From Natrinema salinisoli (lineage in GTDB: Archaea > Halobacteriota > Halobacteria > Halobacteriales > Natrialbaceae): DNA of 64,000 bases. This document shows, one piece after another, positions 33,729 to 41,708 of the stretch. Within the stretch, counting starts at the first letter, position 1. Each line of letters opens with the position of its first letter. Under the pieces are notes generated by a model. That model was not told where the DNA came from, did no database searches, and saw only the letters and a program-made list of their open reading frames with translations. The DNA lies in assembly GCF_020405205.1 (NCBI RefSeq), contig NZ_CP084469.1:1054001-1118000 (forward strand), written 5' to 3'. The translations under genes and the position numbers were made by a program.

Positions 33729-35993
33729 ATGGGTAACTGTATCATCTGCGGCACACCCGTTGACGGCGAGATCTGTGAGAGTCACGAGGAGGATGCTGTC
33801 TTCGAATTTCGCGGCACGACCGCCTCGCAGCTCACACCCGGTCGCTACTACCGGGGGACCGTCGACGGCTACGCCGACTTCGGTGTCTTCGTCGACATCG
33901 GAGATCACGTCACCGGCCTGTTGCACAGAAGCGAACTCGACCAACGACTCGAAAGTCTCGACTGGGAACCGGGGGACGACGTCTTCGTCCAGGTGCTCGA
34001 CGTTCGAGACAACGGGAACGTCGACCTCGGCTGGTCGATCCGCCAGCGCGAACGCGAGTTCCGCGGGCACCTGATCGAGACGGCCGACGACGAGTATCGG
34101 CCCGAAGAGTTCGAAGACGACGCCGACGAGTCGTCTTCCGAATCGACCACTGAATCGGCCGACGAGTCTCCCGACGAGACGGCCACCGAAACGGCTGACG
34201 AGTCGTCCGACGAACCGGCCGCCTCAACCGAAGACCTCACCGATGACCGAGCGGCGAAAGCCGGCGAGTTACAGGCGGCCGCCGAGGAGACAGAGTCCGA
34301 ACCGGAGACCGATTCCGCCGAGGGCGGTCAGCCCGCGGCCGCAGAAACGGCTGGCGCCGTCGCGAGTAGCGGCTCCGTCGCGACCGAATCCGCGGCCGCT
34401 TCGACGCCGGCGACCGACGATACCACCGACGCCGACCACGATGCCGCGTCCGAACCCGGACTCAAGCGAACGACCGTCGAGGCCATCGAGAACCAGGTCG
34501 GCAGCGTCGTCCGCCTCGAGGGCGAGATCACCGGCGTCCGCCAGACCAGCGGCCCCACGGTCTTCGAACTGCGCGACGAGACCGGCACCGTCGAGTGCGC
34601 GGCGTTCGAGGAAGCCGGCGTTCGCGCCTACCCCGCCGTCGAACTCGACGACATCGTCCGCCTCGAAGGCGAGGTCGAACACCACCACGGCGACCTGCAA
34701 GTCGAAACCGAGTCCCTCGACATTCTCGAGGGCGAGGAGCGCGAGCCGATCGTCGACCGCCTCGAGAGCGCGATCGAACGCGAGGCCCGTCCGGCCGAGG
34801 TCGCGCCACTGGCCGACCACGACGCGGTCGCTGCAGTCGAGGAGAACATCGGCGACGCCGCGACCGCGATCCGTCGCGCCGTCATGGAGGCGCGCCCGAT
34901 CGTCGTCCGCCACGGAGCGACCGCAGACGGCTACGTCGCCGGCGCCGCCATCGAACGCGCCGTCCTCCCGCTGATCCGCGAGAAACACACGCGCGAGGAC
35001 GCGGAGTACCACTACTTCGAGCGACGCCCGCTCGACGGCCGCGTCTATGACATGGACGCCGCGACGAACGACGTCACCTCGATGCTCGAGGCCCGGGACC
35101 GCCACGGTGAGCAGGTCCCGCTCGTCGTCCTCGTCGACGCCGGCTCGACGATCGAGTCCGCCGACGGTTACGAGTTCCTCTCGCTGTACGACGCGAATTC
35201 GCTCGTCATCGACGACAGCCGCGCCGACGACCAGATCGCCGACGCCGTCGACGTCGCCGTCGCGCCGTCGCTCGCCGGTGTCGACGTCTCGGACGTGACC
35301 GCGACCGCGCTGGCGTCCAACGTCGCCGCCCACGTCAACGACGACGTCCGAAGTGACCTCGAGCACCTCCCCGCCGTCAGCTACTGGGAGGACACCCCCG
35401 AGGACTACCTCGAGCTCGCGACCGAGGCCGGCTACGACGAGACCGGAATCTCCGAGCGCCGCGAGGCCGTCGCGCTCGAGGCCTACTACCAGTCGTACAA
35501 GGACAAACGCGAACTCATCATCGACCTGCTGTTCGGCGACGGCGAGGCGTCCGATCGGCCCCGAAACGGCGATCTGGCCGCGCACGTCTCCGAGCAGTTC
35601 CGCGACAAGCTCGAGACCGAACTCGAGACGGCTCGCGAGAACCTCACGGTGCAGGGCGTCGACGGGGTCACCGTCTCCGTGCTCGATACGGACGCCTTCA
35701 CCCACCGGTACAACTTCCCGACGACGATCCTGCTCCTGGACGCGCTCCACCGGAGCGAGCGCGACCGAGCCGACCCGCCGGTCGTCACGCTCGGCGTCGG
35801 CGACGACGAACTCCACGTCCGCGCAACTGAACCCGTGAACGTGCGAGATCTCGGCGACGCGATCGCCGAAGCAGTGCCGAACGGCGGCGTCAGCGTCGTC
35901 GGCGGTCAGGACGGCCACGTCGAATTCCTGCCCGGCGAACGCGACGCGGTTCGGGAAGCCGCACTCGAGGCGCTCGGCGAGACGCTCGCGTAA
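33729..35993 (+). CDS. S1/OB-fold/DHH (RecJ-like) protein with degenerate DHH motif
   Basis: This 754-residue protein has an N-terminal zinc finger (CIICGTPVDGEICESH, C4/C7/C16/H19), an S1 RNA-binding domain (about 36-106), a Ser/Glu/Ala-rich acidic linker (120-245), an OB domain (258-335) and a DHH phosphoesterase module (390-545), then a DHHA1-like C-terminus. It is a haloarchaeal RecJ-like single-strand nucleic-acid protein. In the DHH domain the key motif reads VIDDSRADD (493-501) instead of xDHHxxD, and RHGATADG (394-401) lacks the usual HxDxDG, so nuclease activity is doubtful. A TATA-like GTTTTAGGGC precedes the ATG. Confidence 0.85.
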   Translation: MGNCIICGTPVDGEICESHEEDAVFEFRGTTASQLTPGRYYRGTVDGYADFGVFVDIGDHVTGLLHRSELDQRLESLDWEPGDDVFVQVLDVRDNGNVDLGWSIRQREREFRGHLIETADDEYRPEEFEDDADESSSESTTESADESPDETATETADESSDEPAASTEDLTDDRAAKAGELQAAAEETESEPETDSAEGGQPAAAETAGAVASSGSVATESAAASTPATDDTTDADHDAASEPGLKRTTVEAIENQVGSVVRLEGEITGVRQTSGPTVFELRDETGTVECAAFEEAGVRAYPAVELDDIVRLEGEVEHHHGDLQVETESLDILEGEEREPIVDRLESAIEREARPAEVAPLADHDAVAAVEENIGDAATAIRRAVMEARPIVVRHGATADGYVAGAAIERAVLPLIREKHTREDAEYHYFERRPLDGRVYDMDAATNDVTSMLEARDRHGEQVPLVVLVDAGSTIESADGYEFLSLYDANSLVIDDSRADDQIADAVDVAVAPSLAGVDVSDVTATALASNVAAHVNDDVRSDLEHLPAVSYWEDTPEDYLELATEAGYDETGISERREAVALEAYYQSYKDKRELIIDLLFGDGEASDRPRNGDLAAHVSEQFRDKLETELETARENLTVQGVDGVTVSVLDTDAFTHRYNFPTTILLLDALHRSERDRADPPVVTLGVGDDELHVRATEPVNVRDLGDAIAEAVPNGGVSVVGGQDGHVEFLPGERDAVREAALEALGETLA

Positions 35994-36107
35994 GACTCGC
36001 CTTCTCCGTCGTCCGTCGGATCGAGTAGCGACGGCACCGTTCAGCGAGCGCCTCGTCGTCGCCACGCGTTTCGAAACCGCTTTTCCGTCACCGTCGGAAG
36101 AAGCGGC

Positions 36108-36380
36108 GTGAACGAGGATCGCTTCCAGTTCTGGACGCTCTATCTCGCCCGGTTCGCGGAGGGGTTCGGGTTCATTACGCTCATCACCCTGTTGCCGTAC
36201 TACATCAATACGCTCGCGCCGACCGACACGACGGTTCTGGGATTAACGATCAGCGCGGGTCTCATCGTCGGGCTCTACACGACGGGGTTTACGTTCGTCG
36301 CTCATCCCTCGCACGGCTTTGCCGGCCGCCCTCACTATCGTTCGGTCGCCCGACAGCATGCGCCATCGCGTGTCGGCTGA
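36108..36380 (+). pseudogene. Truncated MFS transporter gene
   Basis: The GTG-initiated frame encodes NEDRFQFWTLYLARFAEGFG, then FITLITLLPYYINTL and LTISAGLIVGLYTTGFTF, which match the first two membrane helices of a haloarchaeal MFS transporter. After about residue 64 the sequence becomes HPSHGFAGRPHYRSVARQH..., unrelated to any transporter, and stops at 36380. The rest of the usual 400 or so residues is absent from the 130 bases before the next gene. It is therefore a 5' remnant left by deletion, most likely not functional. Confidence 0.7.
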
Positions 36381-36514
36381 TCAATCGATAGCAATACGTA
36401 GCTTGTCTGTACCGAACGCCATCCGTCACTGAGCGGTCCACCGAGAGCGCGGTCTCGAGCCACCAACACCTTGGACCGGTAACGTATTTCCGATACGGTG
36501 GTGAAGGGTGCAGT

Positions 36515-36979
36515 ATGGATGCGATCGAGGGGGGCGGTCGCGAACGCAGTGCCGACACTCCGTGGGCTCGCCTTCGCGAGAACGCCAGCGGCGTCGTGTC
36601 GCTGCTCGTGACGGCGGTCTGGCTCGGTGCCATGTTCACGGGGCAGGAGTGGTGGCTCGCAGCGTTGCTCGTCGGCTATATCGTCGTCGTCCCGTTAGCC
36701 GCGATCCTGTTCGACGACGAGATAGACGGCGACGAGTGGGGCGACGACTACACGAGTACGGACGAATCCGAAACGACGACCGCCGGGGACTCCGACACGC
36801 GCGACGCGCTCGAGACCCTTCGCGAGCGCTACGCGGCGGGCGAGTTGACCGACGACCAGTTCGAGCGGAAACTCGAGCGACTATTGGACACGGAGACGCT
36901 CGAGGACGCCGAACGGAGGACTCGAGAACGCGATCGTGACGAACCGGATCGAGATCGGGATCTCGAGTTCGGTCGCTGA
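36515..36979 (+). CDS. SHOCT-domain membrane protein
   Basis: This 154-residue protein has two predicted membrane helices (about 28-45 and 48-66: GVVSLLVTAVWLGAMFTG and WLAALLVGYIVVVPLAAIL), an acidic linker, and a C-terminal SHOCT motif (LETLRERYAAGELTDDQFERKLERLL). SHOCT is a short C-terminal or stand-alone domain with a likely role in oligomerisation or protein-protein contact. An Asp/Arg-rich tail follows. It is the intact counterpart of the broken gene at 23611. The start follows GTGAAGGGTGCAGT and a TATA-like GTATTTCCGATACGG. Confidence 0.83.
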   Translation: MDAIEGGGRERSADTPWARLRENASGVVSLLVTAVWLGAMFTGQEWWLAALLVGYIVVVPLAAILFDDEIDGDEWGDDYTSTDESETTTAGDSDTRDALETLRERYAAGELTDDQFERKLERLLDTETLEDAERRTRERDRDEPDRDRDLEFGR

Positions 36980-37157
36980 GGGAATTTCTACCGGAACACG
37001 GCAGTGGCGGGGGGAGTGCCGAAGAGAGGACACGTACTGGTCGTGGACACGACCGGGACCTGCGCCGCAAAATCGGCATGAGCGGATCACAAAGCGACGA
37101 AGAGATAGCTCGCGAGGGGTGCCGGCGTTTTATACACGCAGTTCTGGTAAAGGTTGC

Positions 37158-37862
37158 ATGGCTGATACCAAGGTCGCGGTAGTGACGGCGGCGGGAAGCG
37201 GTATCGGGGAGGCCTGCTCACGGCGACTCGACGAGGACGGATACACACCAGTTCTGTTGTCGCGATCCGGAAGCGCCGTTGCGGTTGCGAACGAGCTCGG
37301 CGGAGACGGGTTCGAAGATTCGGTGACCGATCCCGACGACCTGGCGGCTCTCGTCGAGACGACCGACGAGCGCTACGGTCGGATCGACGCGGTGGTGAAC
37401 AACACGGGTCACCCGGCGTCCGGCGACCTCCTGGGACTCTCCGACGAGGAGTGGCACGAGGGGTTGGATCTCGTGCTGTTGAACACCGTCCGGATGGCGC
37501 GACTCGTCACACCCATCATGGCCGAACAGGACCGTGGATCGATCGTCAACATCTCGACGTTCTCGGCGTTCGAACCGTCGAGCGAGTTTCCCGTGTCGTC
37601 GGTGCTTCGGGGCGGACTCGGGAGCTTCACCAAACTCTATGCCGACCGATACGCGGCGACGGGAATCCGGATGAACACGGTTCAGCCCGGGTTCGTCGAC
37701 AGTTACGAGGTAGACGAGGAGACGCGAGAGCGGATCCCGATGGGGCGTCCGGCACGAACCGCGGAGATCGCGGACGCAGTCGCCTACCTTCTCTCGCCCG
37801 CCTCGAGCTACGTCACCGGCCAGAATATCCGCGTCGATGGCAGTCTTACGGCGTCCGTGTGA
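37158..37862 (+). CDS. Short-chain dehydrogenase/reductase family protein
   Basis: This 234-residue SDR has the cofactor motif VVTAAGSGIGEACS (residues 7-20), an NNTG motif (VVNNTGHPASG) and VNISTFSAFEP with the usual Ser, but where Tyr-x-x-x-Lys should follow there is FPVSSVLRGGLGSFTKLYA: no Tyr and Arg in place of Lys. Many homologues with this FPxSSxxRxGL sequence exist, so the change is a subgroup feature. Catalysis by the usual tetrad is doubtful. A TATA-like GTTTTATACACG sits about 26 bases upstream, giving a leaderless message. The 178-base gap before it shows no gene. Confidence 0.85.
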   Translation: MADTKVAVVTAAGSGIGEACSRRLDEDGYTPVLLSRSGSAVAVANELGGDGFEDSVTDPDDLAALVETTDERYGRIDAVVNNTGHPASGDLLGLSDEEWHEGLDLVLLNTVRMARLVTPIMAEQDRGSIVNISTFSAFEPSSEFPVSSVLRGGLGSFTKLYADRYAATGIRMNTVQPGFVDSYEVDEETRERIPMGRPARTAEIADAVAYLLSPASSYVTGQNIRVDGSLTASV

Positions 37863-37905
37863 CGTTTTCCCGCAGTAACCGGCAGGGTATCTGCGAGAAT
37901 CGGAC

Positions 37906-38280
37906 TCAGTCGTCGTTCGTCTCGGGCTCGTCCGTTCGCTCGGGGCGGTCGGGTCGCTCGACCGCCGACGCGTCGGGCCAGGTGACGCTGCCGAGGAAGG
38001 GGATGCCGATCTTCTCGGCGGCGCGGGCGATCATGTGCGACCCGGTCGGGACCGTCAGGAAGAGGAAGACGATCCCGACGAGCGCGGTCAACCCCTCGCT
38101 GCCGGGACCGAACTGGACGAAGCCGGCCATGAAGATCGCGGCGGTGCCCAGGGTCGTGGGCTTGCTCGTGGCGTGCATTCGGTTGTAGACGTTCGGCAGG
38201 CGGAGCAGGCCGATCGTGCCGACGGTCAGGAAGAAGGCACCCACGACGACCAGCGCGATGACGACGACGGTGTGGATCAC
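37906..38280 (-). CDS. mnhG: Mrp/Mnh cation/proton antiporter subunit G
   Basis: The 124-residue protein has three membrane helices and the conserved GTIGLLRLPNVYNRMHATSK motif of MnhG/MrpG, followed by TLGTAAIFMAGF and a hydrophilic tail. It is the last gene of the seven-gene operon on the minus strand and overlaps mnhF by four bases. MnhG is required for assembly of the heteromeric sodium/proton antiporter complex. Confidence 0.94.
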   Translation of the reverse strand: MIHTVVVIALVVVGAFFLTVGTIGLLRLPNVYNRMHATSKPTTLGTAAIFMAGFVQFGPGSEGLTALVGIVFLFLTVPTGSHMIARAAEKIGIPFLGSVTWPDASAVERPDRPERTDEPETNDD

Positions 38281-38576
38281 TGGATCACCTCGCCGTCGGT
38301 GACGAACTTGGCGACGGCGACCGTCGCGATGAAGCCGATGATCGCGAGCACGAGGCTCACGGTGACGAAGAGCCCGCGCCCGGTCAGGAGCGCGAACAGG
38401 ACGGCGATCGCGACAACGTTGGTCGCGATGGCGTCCAGCGCGACCACGCGGTCCGGATTCGTCGGTCCCCGGATCACGCGGTAGCCACAGAGGACGCAGA
38501 GCCCGCTGACGAGAACGAGAGCGCCGCGGATCGCCGTCTCGAGGACGGCCGGGGTCGCGTCAGTCATCGTCGTCAC
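38277..38576 (-). CDS. mnhF: Mrp/Mnh cation/proton antiporter subunit F
   Basis: This 99-residue three-helix protein has the MnhF core CGYRVIRGPTNPDRVVALDAIATNVVA, with a conserved Asp in the second helix. It starts inside the end of mnhE (overlap of about 17 bases) and ends over the start of mnhG. The subunit is a small membrane component of the Mrp complex. Confidence 0.93.
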   Translation of the reverse strand: MTTMTDATPAVLETAIRGALVLVSGLCVLCGYRVIRGPTNPDRVVALDAIATNVVAIAVLFALLTGRGLFVTVSLVLAIIGFIATVAVAKFVTDGEVIQ

Positions 38577-39165
38577 CCCCGCCTTGTCCGTCCGGGGTCC
38601 TGTCTCTTTCCCCGCCGGAGACGACGATCTCCGGCGGCGGATCCGACGGTGACGCGTCCTCGTCGAACAGTTCGAGGGCGTAGTCTTCCCAGGTGCGGAT
38701 CGGCTCGGCGATCGCGTCGGGATCCTGGCCGTTGACGCCGTGGACGTACAGTGAATTGGTTTCGTCGTCGTAGTCCAGCGTCACCGTGCCGGGCGTGATC
38801 GTGATACTGTTTGCGATGACGGTGATCGCGACATCGGATTCGACGCGGAGCGGGACCAGGATCACTTCGGGTTCGATCGGCATGCCCGGCGAGAGCACCC
38901 GGTAGGCGACGTCGACGTTCGCCCGGAGGAGTTCCCACGTGAACGCGCCCAGATAGAGCCCGGCGTATGGGAGGACGCGGACTCCGCGACCGAGGTCGAG
39001 GTACTTGCCGTACAGCCGCCGGAAGACGTACGCGACCGGGAGCCCGACGATCAATCCGGCGAGGAATCCGCCGACGAGCGACGAGGGGGTGAGGGACTGT
39101 CCGACGACGAACACCCACAGGACCGCGAAGACCACGCCGACGATCGGCCAGGTTCGAACTCTCAT
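38560..39165 (-). CDS. mnhE: Mrp/Mnh cation/proton antiporter subunit E
   Basis: The 201-residue protein starts with two membrane helices (VGVVFAVLWVFVVGQ and LVGGFLAGLIVGLPVAYVF), then the MnhE core VRVLPYAGLYLGAFTWELLRANVDVAYRVLSP and a cytoplasmic domain containing VIANSITITPGTVTLDYDD. The C-terminus is extended, acidic and Ser/Pro/Gly-rich relative to the family. It overlaps mnhF and starts on the last base of the mnhD stop codon. Confidence 0.94.
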   Translation of the reverse strand: MRVRTWPIVGVVFAVLWVFVVGQSLTPSSLVGGFLAGLIVGLPVAYVFRRLYGKYLDLGRGVRVLPYAGLYLGAFTWELLRANVDVAYRVLSPGMPIEPEVILVPLRVESDVAITVIANSITITPGTVTLDYDDETNSLYVHGVNGQDPDAIAEPIRTWEDYALELFDEDASPSDPPPEIVVSGGERDRTPDGQGGGDDDD

Positions 39166-40814
39166 TAGTGGTCACCTCCGCTCAAGTCGTCCAGTTCGCT
39201 CGCATCGATGGGATCGACAGCGTCGACGTAGCCTTCCGTGTCGAGTGCGGCCTCCGCCGCGGCTTCCGCGAAGGCGTAGACCGGTTCGAAGCCGACGCCG
39301 ACGGCGACGATCGTCGCTGTAAGGAGGACGAGCACGGTCACCTGCACGGAATCGACCGTCGCCGTCTCCACGGCGTCCGTTTGCGCCCCCCAGAAGCTCT
39401 GATTCCACGTACGGGTCACGTAGGCGATCGTCAACAGCGAGCCGACGAGCAGGAGGACGAGCACGGGTCCAGCCCTCGCCTTCGCCGCGGCTTCGAACAC
39501 GAGGAACTTGCCGAAGAAGCCCGACAGCGGCGGGATCCCGACGAGTGCGAGCGAGCCGACGAACACGGCGATCGCCAGCGGGGGCGAGCGGCTCGCTATC
39601 CCCCCGAGATCGGCGAAGCGGCTCGTCCCCGTCGCGGATCGGACCGCGCCGACCGCGAGGAAGAGCAGTCCCTTCGCCAGCGTGTGATTGAGCGCGTACA
39701 CCAGCGCAGCGACGATTGCGAGCTCGCGCAGCCCCGGATCGGTCGTCGTTGCGGCAATCGCAACCGGGATCGCGATGAAGCCGACCTGCCCGATGCTCGA
39801 GTAGGCGAAGACGCCCTCCATGGAGTCGCGGCCGACGGCACCGATGCCGCCGACGAGGATGCTGGCACCGGCCATGAGGAACAGCGCCGCGCCGACGAAC
39901 GGGAGCGGCGAGTCGCCCGCGATCGACAGCCCCAGCAGCGGGATCGGGAGGTCGACGGCGACCTCCGCACCGGCGAAGATCGTAAAGGAGAGTCGGATGA
40001 TGGCGTAGATCCCGACCTTCTTCGTCGCGCCGGCCAGCAACGCGGTGATCTGTGGCGGGGCGGCTCGATAGGCGGTCGGGATCCAGAACTGGAAGGGAAC
40101 GAGGCCGGCCTTGATGGCGAACACCGACAGGAGTAAGCCGAGGAGACCGACGACCGGAACGGGATCGAGTCCGAAGGCCGCCGGATCGGCGAGTCGCCGG
40201 GCGAGATCGGCCATGTTCAGCGTTCCCGTCGTCGCGTAGATCCCGCCGACGCCGAGCAGGAAGATGGCGCTGGCGAGCAAGTTGAGCGCGACGTACCAGA
40301 ACGCGGCGCGGGTGTGCTGTGGGCCGCCGCTGTAGGCGACGAAGACGTAACTGGCCATCAGCATGACCTCGAACCAGACGAAGAGGTTGAAGAGGTCCCC
40401 CGTAAGGAAGGCGCCGGTGACGCCCAGCGCGAGGAAGTGAAAGAGCGGGAAGTAGTAGCTGCGGCCCTGACCGCCGGGCAGGTGTCTGGTCGAGAAGACC
40501 AGCGACGCGACCCCCAGAACCGCGACCATCGTCAGCATGAACGCCGACAGCCCGTCGGCGACCAGGGTGATGCCGAAGGGGGCCGGCCAGTCGCCGACTT
40601 GGTAGGTCGCGATCCCCGGCGCGTCCGGCGCGAGGACGATATACCAGTCGATCGCCCCGACGGCGACCGCGTAGGCCGCACCGCCGGCCATACTCACGGC
40701 GGCTCGAGCCCGCGGCCGCCGACTCAGCAATAGCGAGACGACAGCCGTCAGGAGGACGACCACCATCGGCGCGATCACGAGCTGCGATTCCATTCCGCCG
40801 GGCGTCGCCGTCAT
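39165..40814 (-). CDS. mnhD: Mrp/Mnh cation/proton antiporter subunit D
   Basis: This 549-residue protein has about 14 membrane helices and belongs to the NuoN/NuoL/MrpD proton-pumping family. Motifs visible include FVWFEVMLMASYVFVAYSGG with the conserved Glu, the broken helix LLSVFAIKAGLVPFQFWIPTAYRAAP with a conserved Lys, and ALNHTLAKGLLFLAVG with another Lys, as expected for ion translocation. The ATG at 40814 is the earliest possible in this frame, since an in-frame TGA lies three codons upstream. A 79-base gap separates it from mnhC. Confidence 0.95.
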   Translation of the reverse strand: MTATPGGMESQLVIAPMVVVLLTAVVSLLLSRRPRARAAVSMAGGAAYAVAVGAIDWYIVLAPDAPGIATYQVGDWPAPFGITLVADGLSAFMLTMVAVLGVASLVFSTRHLPGGQGRSYYFPLFHFLALGVTGAFLTGDLFNLFVWFEVMLMASYVFVAYSGGPQHTRAAFWYVALNLLASAIFLLGVGGIYATTGTLNMADLARRLADPAAFGLDPVPVVGLLGLLLSVFAIKAGLVPFQFWIPTAYRAAPPQITALLAGATKKVGIYAIIRLSFTIFAGAEVAVDLPIPLLGLSIAGDSPLPFVGAALFLMAGASILVGGIGAVGRDSMEGVFAYSSIGQVGFIAIPVAIAATTTDPGLRELAIVAALVYALNHTLAKGLLFLAVGAVRSATGTSRFADLGGIASRSPPLAIAVFVGSLALVGIPPLSGFFGKFLVFEAAAKARAGPVLVLLLVGSLLTIAYVTRTWNQSFWGAQTDAVETATVDSVQVTVLVLLTATIVAVGVGFEPVYAFAEAAAEAALDTEGYVDAVDPIDASELDDLSGGDH

Positions 40815-40893
40815 CGTCGATCACCCGTCGATTCCGCCGGCGTCCGCCATTGATCGTTCATCATCGATAGCGTCGTCTTCGTCGTCACCACGG

Positions 40894-41247
40894 TCATTCG
40901 CGATCACCCAGTTCCGTGACGTCCAGCGTGTCGTGTTCCTCGTAGACCCGATACGACAGCACGAGCGCGAACGCGGTCATCCCGAAGCCGATGACGATGG
41001 CGGTCAACACCAGCGCCTGTACCAGCGGATCGGCCGTCACCGGCACGTGTTCGCCGTGGCCGGCGAGGACGGGCACCGAGTCGGCGGTCGCCGGCGCGAT
41101 TCCGCCCATCGTCAGCAGGTAGACGTTCGCGGCCTGGCTGATGATCGCCAGCCCCCAGACGACTCGGATCAGGTCCCGCCGCAGGAGCAGGAAGGTCCCG
41201 AGGGCGAACAGCGCACCGATCGCGGCGGCGAGCACGACCCCCGTCAT
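40894..41247 (-). CDS. mnhC: Mrp/Mnh cation/proton antiporter subunit C
   Basis: The 117-residue protein has three helices and resembles NuoK/MrpC: LFALGTFLLLRRDLIRVVWGLAIISQAANVYLLTMGG, with the conserved Glu replaced by the family's polar pattern, and DPLVQALVLTAIVIGFGMTAFALVLSYRVYEE. It overlaps mnhB by four bases. The following mnhD begins after a 79-base gap that holds no recognisable gene. Confidence 0.93.
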   Translation of the reverse strand: MTGVVLAAAIGALFALGTFLLLRRDLIRVVWGLAIISQAANVYLLTMGGIAPATADSVPVLAGHGEHVPVTADPLVQALVLTAIVIGFGMTAFALVLSYRVYEEHDTLDVTELGDRE

Positions 41248-41708
41248 TCGGCACCCACCACCGAGAGGATCGTGAGGAGCCCACCGACGACCACGCAGTA
41301 GACCCCGAAGTCGAAGGCGAGCGCGCTCGCGACCTCGAGGTGATCGTAGATCGGAATCCCCTCGAGGATGACGAAGGTCTGCGAGAGGAACGGCTGGCCG
41401 AACAGCAGCGGAACGAGACCGCTGACGACGGCGATCGCGAAGCCGTAGGCGAAGAGGCGGCGGTACGCGACGACGACTCGATCCCGCGACGGCCCCTTAC
41501 CGGGGTCGACGTCGCGGCCGAGGATCCCTCGCTCGAGGAAATCGAGACCGAAGGCCATGTAGATGATCGCGAAGGCCGTCACCGTGAGCACGCCGCCGAT
41601 GAACCCGCCGCCGGGGAGGTTGTGCCCCTCGAAGAACAGCGAGATGGCGACGACCAGGATGATCGGAACGATCGCTCGCGCGGTCGTACGCATGATAACC
41701 GTCGTCAT
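41244..41708 (-). CDS. mnhB: Mrp/Mnh cation/proton antiporter subunit B
   Basis: This 154-residue protein has four predicted helices with the MnhB core EGHNLPGGGFIGGVLTVTAFAIIYMAFG and FDFGVYCVVVGGLLTIL. It overlaps the end of mnhA by four bases and the start of mnhC by four bases, so A-B-C are translationally coupled. MnhB together with the C-terminal part of MnhA corresponds to the NuoJ-like region of the complex. Confidence 0.94.
   Translation of the reverse strand: MTTVIMRTTARAIVPIILVVAISLFFEGHNLPGGGFIGGVLTVTAFAIIYMAFGLDFLERGILGRDVDPGKGPSRDRVVVAYRRLFAYGFAIAVVSGLVPLLFGQPFLSQTFVILEGIPIYDHLEVASALAFDFGVYCVVVGGLLTILSVVGAE

Noticed and set aside
34269-36065. 598-residue minus-strand open frame opposite the DHH gene
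   Set aside because: It is the mirror of a GC-rich, codon-biased plus-strand gene with clear S1/OB/DHH domains; the minus frame has no family motifs.
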